Assembly (NCBI RefSeq): GCF_026151205.1
Contig: NC_087073.1
Span: 12,369,578-12,433,577 of the forward strand
Source: Bolinopsis microptera
Taxonomy: Eukaryota; Ctenophora; Tentaculata; Lobata; Bolinopsidae
Reading direction: 5' to 3'
Length of the DNA: 64,000 nucleotides
The position numbers and the translations under genes are program-made. The notes under the pieces are model-generated. The model saw only the letters and a list, made by a program, of their open reading frames with translations. It was not told the DNA's origin and made no database searches. Below, in pieces: positions 55,468-64,000 of the stretch; position 1 is the stretch's first letter; every line of letters starts with the position of its first letter.

Positions 55468-55995
55468 CTCCAAATCAAAGAGCTTAAGAAGAAATCTGTA
55501 ACTAAGGGAAGATTAAGGATAAAATCAAAGCATTTCAGTACGAAAACCGTCAAAAAGAGAAAGAAGTCAAAAGATTTTTCCACAAAAGGAAGTCTACGAA
55601 TGACCATGAGCAAATCCAAACAGCCTGGAGTGCTAGACGAAATCCTTACCTTTAGAAAGGAAAAGTTGCGTCGCAACGATGTCCAGGAACAGAACCTGGG
55701 TCTGGGTGGGGGAAGTGGAGAAATTACAGAGCAAGATGAGCGAGAAAAAGATACCATATCCGAAAATTCTGAACATCAAAGTGGGAGTAATGATAAAGAT
55801 GAAACCTTGTCGGAAAATGAGGAAATCAAAACGGATGTCCTTGTTAGACCATCTACTTCCAGACAATTAACAATATCAGTAGCGCAAGGTAAACGGCACC
55901 GACCAAAGTTACGTTTTAAATGGTTTAGAAACCTGGTGCGTTCAAGTCAACCCAAAGAAAGTAGGAACATTCCAAGTTCAACCCAAAGAAAGTAG
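55468..55995 (+). pseudogene. Severed C-terminal tail of formin-like copy B
   Basis: In frame with the preceding ORF and open from the TAA at 55465 to 55995. It includes KQPGVLDEILTF, matching EEPGVLDEIVAF in copy A, and RHRPKLRFK matching the end of copy A. It then runs on into the 31-bp tandem array, where it stops. It could be reached only by stop readthrough or alternative splicing; neither is evident. Confidence 0.7.
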
Positions 55996-56314
55996 GAACA
56001 TTCCAAGTTCAACCCAAAGAAAGTGGGCACATTCCAAGTTCAACCCAAAGAAAGTAGGAACATTCCAAGTTCAACCCAAAGAAAGTAGGAACATTCCAAG
56101 TTCAACCCAAAGAAAGTAGGAACATTCCAAGTTCAACCCAAAGAAAGTAGGAACATTGCAAGTTCAACCCAAAGAAAGTAGGAACATTCCAAGTTCAACC
56201 CAAAGAAAGTAGGAACATTCTAAGTTCAACCGAAAGAAAGTAGGAACATTCCAAGTTCAACCCAAAGAAAGTAGGAACATTCCAAGTTCAACCCAAAGAA
56301 AGTAGGAACATTCC
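55943..56314. repeat. 31-bp minisatellite, ~12 copies
   Basis: Tandem array of GTTCAACCCAAAGAAAGTAG plus GAACATTCCAA; mostly perfect with a few one-base variants. It begins inside the severed tail ORF of formin-like copy B. Confidence 0.95.
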
Positions 56315-56980
56315 GTACTAGCCTTATCTTTAAAGACACGCGATCAGCTTCAACTAAAGAATTACTTCCAAATTGTATAGTTTATGTCGATGACTGCAAC
56401 AGAGTCTACATATCAGTTAAAAATTCTAACTGTCGTGAACCGGTCATCATTAATTATCAAATTCTATACGTTTTGAATCTCGCGATAACCTTTTGATAAC
56501 AATCTCGCGATAACCTTTTGATAACAATTTTACAGCATCAGGTAACAATTTACCTCAAGGATCAAACTGTACTGTTTTTATATTAGCCACTAAAACTTGA
56601 TAATGTTTTACACGGTTTGAAAATCGTTTCTTATCATACATTATTGATTACATCGTTGATTGAACATTGTGAGTATTTTTCATTTGATAAAATACGATGT
56701 ACATTTTATTTTTTTGCTGAGAAAATAAAAATGGATCAATCACTGATTACCGTCGAGGTGACACATTTTAACATTTGAATACAATCAGTGTATCTTCCGC
56801 AATTAACTTAACGTACTGATGAGTGCAGCTTACAAAGGCATGACGATGTCCTGTAGTTTTGTTGGTGAGATAAATAATGGTTTTCCTCATTTCCACCGAT
56901 GCAAGTATTGTACTTCAAGTAAAATAACTTATACAAGGACACGACAAGTAAGGACCCAAATAAGGACCTTTAGGAGCATG
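56315..56980. other. Intergenic between formin-like copy B and GPCR
   Basis: AT-rich. A 25-bp direct duplication (starts TCTCGCGATAACC) lies at about 56486-56536. No gene seen. Confidence 0.4.
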
Positions 56981-58506
56981 TTATTTAGTCCGATTGTTCC
57001 GGATTATTGCAGGTGTTGTTTTCCGGGTTAATCTCTTCAAAACAAATCGCTTGAACCGTCTATTACTGAGAATGTATATAACAGGATTACAGATAACATT
57101 GATAGAAAGACAGTATACTGCTAGTAGTATAGCCCAAGGAGGCAGGTTCCTGTCTCCTGCTTGTAAAAACCAGCTTACGCTCTCCGGAGTGTAGGACAGG
57201 ATGAAACCTAGACTTGCCCACATAGTTATCACGATTGCTCCTGAAATGTGCGGGTTTAGATTTCTCTTTGACTATATATATATATATATAATAGTAATCT
57301 TTCATATTGCAGTGCAGTGGTCAACACAACCGTGTTGTATTTCTCAAAAAAAGAACCACATTTGTAAATTTGTACCATTTCATGAAAATGTTTACCTTTG
57401 CTTGGTAGAGTTTGTCTAAGTCGTCTAGTGATGTGAACGGTAGTGATGAGAAGTGTGATGTTTGCTACAACCGTTATCAGTATAGGGAGTAGTTGGGTAG
57501 TGATACCAACTGCTAGATGCCATTCCTTCAGATTGTCTTTAGTCAGATCTGGTTTATGGACAAAGATTTTAGATATCCACAACATAACATCAGTTTATCA
57601 ATTAACTCTTATTTTATCAATTTACTCTTTAAAAAAACATTAAATAATGATCGCGAGTCGCAACACTGACCAATAACAGTACACGCAAGTTTTCGTGGAT
57701 GAAAATGTGGCTTAGTTTTATTGATACCCAGCCATATTAGAGCAGGTACAGGGAGTAACCAAGCAAAACCCACTACTGGGTAGAACCAGCCCCTTGGGGC
57801 GGGAGACAGAGGTCTTAGTACCATGTACAGCCTGAAAAGATACTGTCTAAATCTTATCATGTAACAAAAATGTGATATTCGTAAATTTGATTGATGTAGA
57901 TTGAAAGCCATTGATTTGTTCATTGAAATCCCTGCAGAGGGTGAAACTAGCCTGTATGAAGCTAGGACCGTCACCAAAACAGCTTCTGCAGTGAACGGAA
58001 TGAAACGGAAATAGGACTGAACATCGCAGATAGCCTGATATGCACTGATTATAGTGCTGGGAGTTTTAGTGTTTACTTAATTGTAAAACCCATTTTCCAA
58101 GCAAACATCAATTTGTTAATTGTTTCATATCTTGATCTTTAACTGTGCGTTTAATTAAACACATCTAAATACTGTAAATGATAAAAACTGTTGTTGAAGA
58201 AGAACTCACTTGACCCAAAACCCAATCGTCCGCACAAAGTGTGATTAACATTGGTAGAAATTCAACCATCACCACCAAGAAATCAGCTATCGCCAAGTTT
58301 TCAATCAGTATAATGGAGACACGATCTATGTCTATGGCGCGATAGATAAGCGATGCGTAGAGTACAAACCCGTTACCTAGCAACCCCAGAATTATAATGG
58401 CAGTTGTGAGAATTATCAAAAGAGATCGGGTCGTTTCTGATATTTCGGTGATAGTAGAACTTGCACTGTGTGATATCAGGTCATCGAATATCGGTAGAGA
58501 TTCCAT
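56981..58506 (-). CDS. Class A (rhodopsin-like) GPCR, orphan
   Basis: Five exons on the reverse strand: 58506-58210, 58034-57952, 57831-57671, 57548-57396, 57240-56981; 317 residues, phases consistent. Seen: TM1 with LLGNGFVLYASL (Asn1.50), TM2 with NLAIADFLVV (Asp2.50), a Cys at the start of TM3 (AICDVQSYF), an E/DRY position reading ASYR, TM5 in WHLAVGITTQLLPILIT, a basic loop RRLRQTLPSK, TM6 MWASLGFILSYTPESV without the usual CWxP, and TM7 ending in NPVIYILSNRRFKRF (NPxxY). The missing acidic residue before Arg3.50 and the missing CWxP make ligand prediction unsafe. The intron 57951-57832 would be GC-AG and is exactly 120 bp and open in frame, so it might be retained. Confidence 0.85.
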
Positions 58507-59105
58507 CTTATAGTCGACTGGGGGTATCTGAAACGAGTTCTCCTAGGCACAACTAAGCATAAAACAAACGCAAATTTCTAAACTACATATTTTGTATTTT
58601 AACCGCATATAAGCTGTTGTTACGTTACGTAATATTTGGTATCTCAGCCATGTTCTACCAACATTTCACCTATCAAATTGCTTAGCCGCGTAATCAGCCG
58701 TGACGTAATATTTGACCACATTTGCTTTGGCGCTCAAATTAGATCAACACGCGGTGGAAAGAGGGACTTAGAATTCAATTTTCATAACATAAAAATTACT
58801 TACTTATATATTATATACGTATACTTTTTGTGACATATTTTTGATGATTCTGATTCCTGATTTATAATGCTTTCTTTTTGATGTTTTTGATGTTGCGTCA
58901 TGAAAAACATTTATGACCCTAATCATAGATATCATATATGAGCATGTCGATATTTTCTTATTGTTCACAGCAGTAAAAAGTGTACAAATCTGATGGAAAG
59001 AATCACTGCCAATGGTGCGGAAATTGCAATATTAGGTCAATAGTGCGATTCCGCACCCATCACACTTATACGTTGCCTCTGTGCTAGCGTTCATACACTT
59101 TTAAA
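58507..59105. other. Intergenic upstream of GPCR
   Basis: GPCR promoter region and AT-rich spacer; no other gene seen. Confidence 0.35.
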
Positions 59106-59372
59106 TGTTTAACTATTTACAGTCGCACTGCCCTAATGAGCATTTCGACAGCTCTCAAATTTGTTGAGAGAGAGAGCCTAATAACGATGATGTGACTGTT
59201 GGCAAGATTGCAACTGCTCTGAAATTTCAGCCCTCACGAATTGGTCGAGAATTTAATGGGAGTATTATAACTATGGGGCAGTGTGCAGGAAAGCAGTATT
59301 TATTACAGATGTGCCTAATAAACAGTTTACTGATGGATATCACAGTTTGATTACACGTGGTACATTTTGTTG
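59106..59372 (+). pseudogene. Degraded copy of GT31 last exon
   Basis: Matches 34888-35154 (end of GT31 exon 3) at high identity: CCCTAATGA..AT, GACTGTTGGCAAGATTGCAA and GATTACACGTGGTACATTTT are shared. Extra bases (for example GAGAGAGAG for GAGAGAG) and a deletion near 59270 break the frame. No promoter or earlier exons are present. Confidence 0.88.
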
Positions 59373-61329
59373 AAATTATATTATATGTTCGTGGATGTGT
59401 GGAATTAAAATCACTCAAGCTTTAAAAAGATTCGCTATATTTGTTCCTAGTCCTAGTCCTATACCCACGTAGAAAGCAATCAGCTTCACTGCAACAAAAA
59501 ACTAAATTGTTCTATAATTATTATATTTCAAGTCAGTTGTGCAACTAATACTGCTTCTTATACAGGAACTTTGCTGTCAGAACTTCTTAAGCACTATTTC
59601 CTCTTTAATCTCCTCCCTGTTTCTTCGTTCTGCGCCTATGGGCTGTTATCTATTTGCACTTTGATCAAGCATCAACTCTGCAACCTTTAATTTTGCTGCA
59701 TCTCTAAATGAGGGAATAGTCCACCGCTCCACTCCACTAAAATGCTCATTGTAGCCAGTTATTTTAAGATTTTTATGATCATCCACTCCAGATTCACTTG
59801 ATCAAAGGATTTGTAAAAGCTGTGTTCAGCTGAAGGTTCGTGAAAGCTGTCGCCCACAACTTAACTCTCAAGACAAATTAGGTGGGCGGGGATGATGAAC
59901 CAGATCTCGTACTTGGTGTGGTTATGTCGTAATGTATACAAACGTCTATATTTAAGAGACAGCAGATCTCAGTAGTTGTGAAGCTGTTTTCTGTTCGCTG
60001 AATTTAGCTAACTTTGGTAAACCCCAGTCTGTTTTGTAGCACCAATACAGCTTAAACAGCCATCGGATTGTGTAGCAATAATGAAGCAGCGATGTTGCTA
60101 CTTGCAGCTATCATTATGGAATCTCTCGTGACTCACGACAGTCATCTAATTATGATCAGTAAGCACCCTGCACCTACGTTGTGAGTGTATGTCCTGTAAA
60201 CTTTACGATCACTCCTATACCTCTGAACTAATTGAGTCTGATCCAAAAGTTAAGAATCTAGTATTAAGACTGAAAGATATAGGGAGAAGACACCTGGCTC
60301 ATATTTCTACTAATAATATTAATCTGTTTCCATAAAAGCATAATAAATAATAAACCTCTCGTGTTGTCACATCTCGAAGTCTTTTATTTGTTTAATCGCT
60401 CTGAACACTGTCCCTTTATCTTGCGCAACCAGTAATCTAGCGTGCCAGCTAAAGGATCCACCTGACTGGTAACCCTATCCCTCATTTGCTCTCCGATGAG
60501 CAACGTACATACCACGTGCGCGTCACATGTACACTTTTGTCCCATTATTGCTTCTTACTGCTGCGCGTGATACCCACGTGGGCGGCACGCAGCAGGTCAC
60601 GTGTCAGCATGAGCTGGCGAAGCAGCGCTCTCTTTCTCTCTCTGTACAGTATCTGACGTGGCTATGTTTACACGCTGTGCTCTGCTATATATGTGTAGCC
60701 GTACGTGTACTCGTGTACTTCCCCATTATTGCCTTGCAACGTTTGTTGACGTGTCCGAAGATCACAGCCTGTCTTTAACTCATCAGTTTGTGTGATTTTA
60801 TTTTATTTTTGGATCGTGTCCTAGTATTTTATTAGGCTTAGAACTTGTGAGAGCCAAGTGTAATATATCATAACACGGTATATTTTAGAGATTGGTAATT
60901 TGTATAATGTACTCAGACTTGTATAGTAGAGTCTGAGTTGCAGATAATGTACATATTATTAAGTTCAAGATGAAGACCCACATAACCCTCATACCAAAGC
61001 GGCTTGTGCTATTTAAAAAGCCGGTTTAAATACCTCGTTAACTTGTTGTTAACCAGCTACCTGTTACTTTCATAACTAGGGTCATTTCAGGTTTATATTT
61101 CAATTCGTTAATCGAGCTCAGCACTATTGTTACAAGCATGCTAACACAGTTCTGTAACAGTAATGCAATAACATTACACATACGTTTAATGAGAACGCCA
61201 CGTGTCGCGTTAACTTATGGAGGAGACACGTGGCGTTGTCTTATAGAGAAGGTGTGTAATGCATATATTGTATGTCTCTAGACTCACTCCTACTCATAAA
61301 CACTTGGCTCCCTTACCCCATTCTCTCTT
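59373..61329. other. Intergenic, rich in CACGTG/ACGTG words
   Basis: No supported gene; a short ORF at 60527-60778 looks spurious. There are several ACGTG-containing words (60510-60760). 59750-59790 repeats AAAATGCTCA.TGTAGCC also found at 53737. The stretch appears to interrupt the duplicated GT31 3' region (59106-59372 and 61330-61470). Confidence 0.4.
61194..61236. repeat. Perfect 13-bp inverted repeat with E-box
   Basis: AACGCCACGTGTC (61194-61206) and GACACGTGGCGTT (61224-61236), loop 17 bp. Each arm holds CACGTG. It may be a regulatory palindrome or a remnant of terminal inverted repeats. Confidence 0.7.
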
Positions 61330-61470
61330 TTTGTGAGACTCCCTTCATTGATTGTATTGTTTCGTAATATAAATCGTAATTTATTGATTTGGTGTCTGTA
61401 TTTAAATTTGTATTTGATTGCAAACTTATCGCAAGAATGTAAAATTCATAAACCTCAAAGGAACCGTTCT
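61330..61470 (+). repeat. Diverged copy of GT31 3' flank
   Basis: Shares TTTCGTAATATAA..CGTAATTTATTGATTTG and CGCAAGAAT.TAAA.TTC (fragments) with 35310-35550, with an internal deletion of about 90 bp. It belongs with the pseudo-exon at 59106. Confidence 0.7.
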
Positions 61471-61639
61471 TCAAACCTAGCTTAAGAGTATGTAACAATA
61501 TGCAGAGATTGCACAGGGAGCGTTCGCATATTATTACATAATCACTGAGGGAGGGGGTTTCGAGATGAAATTCCTTAAGATATTTATGCATACAAGTTGT
61601 GGTCTTCCAATAGTTGTAGGTCTCTGGGTTCACTCTAAG

Positions 61640-62010
61640 CCTGCATGGGGTAGAAGGATTGAAGTTGAGAAGCTTGCAGACATATAACAGTTTACAGATG
61701 ATGTTGCCCACATCACGGATGCAATCGAGGGGGGCAAAACTTCTTCTGGATAGGCTAGAGAAAGCAGTACTAAGTGTGGGGTTAGTCATGAACGACTCTA
61801 AGACAAAATTCATTACTGTGAGGTGTGAACCTGCCAGAAGAAGAGATAAGTTAGGTCAGAAGTACTGAAAACCAGGTGGAAAAAGTGACGATATTCGTTT
61901 ACTTCGGAGCCTGGATAGCAACGACTTAGCGGGACTTGCGTGCCGGGAAAGCCAAGGCTTGGGCCGCTTGTCACAAGCTCAAGAAGATCTGGAAGCTAAG
62001 ACTTGTCCAA
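61640..62010 (+). pseudogene. LINE reverse transcriptase remnant (RTE/CFDP2-like)
   Basis: Pieces in several frames spell a LINE RT core: DDVAHITDAIEG, then GAKLLLDRLEKAVLSVGL and NDSKTKFITV (61659-61868), then VYFGAW and RAGKAKAWAACHKLKKIWKL (about 61890-62000). There are multiple frameshifts and stops. The order and wording match the palm-to-thumb part of common LINEs. Confidence 0.8.
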
Positions 62011-62406
62011 CCTGTGTTGTTGTCCAAAACCTCTCCTCATCCTTCCCATGGCAAGTCAATTAAATGTGGACCGAATCCTACTGACCTACTTGCCAGGATA
62101 CCTATTGTAGGGTTTTTAACATTGTTTGGTAGTACAAAAAAACTGACCAAATTATTATGTTTGTGCTAAAAGGAAAGCCATATTATATATTATTTTTATT
62201 ATACTTTTTATCATGTATGTGAGTCTCAATACTGTACAACACCAATTACTGTGAGGAGAATTGAGGAAAAACTGCATTTTAAAGTGGTACAAGTCTCCAT
62301 GTGGTATGTTCTTTAAAGCCATGTTTGATTCACTTAAATTAGTGTAAGATTACTAATATGTTCTCTAACGTATCACTTTAGTAGGAGGTAAATTCACCGT
62401 AGAAAG

Positions 62407-62729
62407 ATGGCACCAACACAGCGAATGAAGCAAGCCAACGCCAAGGCTGACGCTAACATCAATAAAAGGGGCCAGGTTTCCAAGGTTGGTGCACACTATT
62501 TGGACATTTCTTCATTAAACTTACTTCTTTTATCGGAAATAAACACCACATGGTAGATCCCAAATGTGGTACATACATTACGTCGTGGTAATAACATGGA
62601 AAAGGCTAACCACTATTTCCCTTTCAGCCCAAAGAAGAGACATCTCCTGTCGGACCTTACCTTGTTGGACTGTTCATCTTCTTGGTTTGCGGCTCAGCTG
62701 TAGTCGAAATCTTCAGAGCCCTCTTCTAG
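62407..62729 (+). CDS. SERP1: Stress-associated ER protein (SERP/RAMP4)
   Basis: Two exons, 62407-62484 and 62628-62729; 59 residues (vertebrate SERP1 66). A tail-anchored ER protein found at the Sec61 translocon, linked to membrane protein stabilisation under ER stress. Seen: MAPTQRMKQANAKAD and INKRGQVSK matching the family's basic N-terminus, then VGPYLVGLFIFLVCGSAVVE, the conserved single membrane segment. The donor (GTTGGT) is weak, but the join is in phase 0 and gives the full family pattern. Too short to be found by long-ORF scans. SERP1 and SERP2 are vertebrate duplicates, so the symbol stands for the family. Confidence 0.93.
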
Positions 62730-63965
62730 CTTCTCATCTTGTGTCTATTTATTGTCCCACTCAAACCATCACCCAGCTCGGGGGGAGCCAATCAGAAACT
62801 TCGGAATTGTGTTTTGTAGAATATCTTCACATTTTAATTTTATGACTGGAAAAAGTTTCGATTTAATCAACAGCAATTGAAAACTAGTTATGAATTATGA
62901 TGTTGTACTAACTAAAATTCTAGTTAAAAATTATGAGCTGGGCTTAATTTTTAGAATTTTGATTTTTAAGTTAAACAATGTCTTCTGAACACTGAATATC
63001 GTTTCTTCTTTTCGACTGTCCTGGCACTCAGATAACTAAATTTTAATCATGAATTAATCAGGGTTTTTAATTAATTTCGAGCTGCATCTTCGAGCAATAT
63101 GTCATATCTGACTATGAAATTGCCATTCAATCAAGAATTGTAGCTTGGAGTTATTGATTTTCCGATTTTTAATGGAATAAATCGAATGACGAATCAAGTC
63201 TGGCACATTTCCGGCTGTATAGTACTGCGGATAAGAAATTAACTGTAAATTTGTTGAAAACAATCGAACTTAAAGTGTAACTGTTATTCATTTCGTTTCA
63301 CTTATAAATACCAAAAAGTTTGTCAGAATCCGGGTTACAAATTGTCCAAAAAGTGATCACGCCATATTATGTGAACGACCACTAAAGCTATGGAAATGAT
63401 TCAAAAATTTTTAATCTGTCATCATAATCATGTCGTCCTGCCCCAGAGCTCCCATCTTAACTTGCTGACTCTGGCTATAAGTTATACCTTGTAGGTTTAT
63501 AACCTACCAGGACGCGCGCCGAGTTGGACTCGTCGACGGTCCAATATATGGAACAGATATTTTACGAGTATCACCCGTTAAGTTATACCCCTCCTGAACT
63601 TGAAGCACTCTGATGTCTGCAAGCGGTAACATTGCTTCGTTACACCACTGCATCTGCAAGCCATGCGTGCGTCCTCCTGTGCATGGGACAGGTCGACGAA
63701 AATCCGGAACGATTAATTCGATGCAATTACAGATACGATATGAAAAGAAAATTTTACTTTGGGCAGTATCTTCAATCTTGTTTGTCCCGTATTGCGTATG
63801 CCGTAGCTGTTCATGTTATCAGTTATGTAATGTACATTGTACAAAGAGTTTAAGAACGAAAACCGCGCCGATTGCTGGCTATCTTTTTCATTTTCTGCAC
63901 CTGTGCATGCTGCATGCGTCCAGAAATCGACTTAGAACCGCTCATAATACTAATAGGGTGATAAT
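62730..63965. other. 3' region of SERP gene and spacer
   Basis: SERP 3' UTR, then AT-rich DNA; the ORF at 63632-63853 has no recognisable content. Confidence 0.4.
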
Positions 63966-64000
63966 TAGTTTACCTGGGGACCTCAGTATCAGGCTATCAT
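63966..64000 (+). ncRNA. U1 snRNA-like 5' end, cut by window edge
   Basis: TTTACCTGGGGACCTCAG then GGCTATCAT, the same U1-like start as 5579-5622 with six extra bases (TATCAG), which may be the fuller stem-loop I. The first pairing base is T rather than the C of canonical CTTACCTG, which hints at a variant or pseudogene. The rest lies outside the window. Confidence 0.4.

Noticed and set aside
60527-60778. 83-residue Cys/Leu-rich ORF
   Set aside because: No family similarity, no splice or promoter support, and length within chance expectation for this composition.

Overview
The window is nuclear DNA of an animal, most likely an AT-rich, transposon-rich aquatic invertebrate; the species cannot be named from sequence alone. 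The evidence is genes split by short GT-AG introns, animal families (LDAH, ALKBH6, EDC3, GT31 glycosyltransferase, class A GPCR, SERP/RAMP4) and a large load of LINEs, LTR, foldback and MITE elements. Exon models below were built by eye from splice signals, reading-phase continuity and family similarity. Names rest on recognised motifs, not on a database search.

Layout. 1-5.6 kb: an RTE-like LINE (minus) split by a very young 3.2-kb LTR element with identical LTRs that carries only Gag and protease; then a 78-bp MITE and a U1-snRNA-like fragment. 7-16.4 kb: a dense plus-strand housekeeping block: LDAH, a decayed TA-flanked DNA transposon, ALKBH6, a sulfotransferase-family gene and EDC3. 17-35.2 kb: a GT31 glycosyltransferase whose three exons appear to be spread over 18 kb. 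Its first intron holds a 3.4-kb foldback element and a 19-bp minisatellite. Its 13-kb second intron hosts a minus-strand type I membrane protein gene (six exons), a plus-strand formin-like gene and a minus-strand secreted or receptor-like gene with two copies of an unrecognised domain plus Cys-rich repeats, one exon of which has been overrun by a 10-bp minisatellite.

35.8-50.8 kb is almost all mobile DNA: a second foldback element broken by a LINE fragment and holding a second MITE copy; a full R4/Dong-type LINE with a C-terminal restriction-like endonuclease, sitting in the (TAA)n tail of a CR1/L2-like LINE; and a 5'-truncated LINE. 50.8-56.4 kb: a second formin-like gene, paralogous to the first including its 5' exon. 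Its first intron is filled with a palindromic repeat array, and an in-frame stop cuts off its tail. 57-58.5 kb: a minus-strand class A GPCR. 59-64 kb: a degraded copy of the GT31 last exon, a LINE remnant, the small ER gene SERP/RAMP4, and a second U1-like 5' end cut by the window edge.

No operon logic applies. The coding genes are unrelated in function, and the main story is genome architecture: nested insertions that can be ordered in time, genes inside introns, and minisatellites eroding coding exons.
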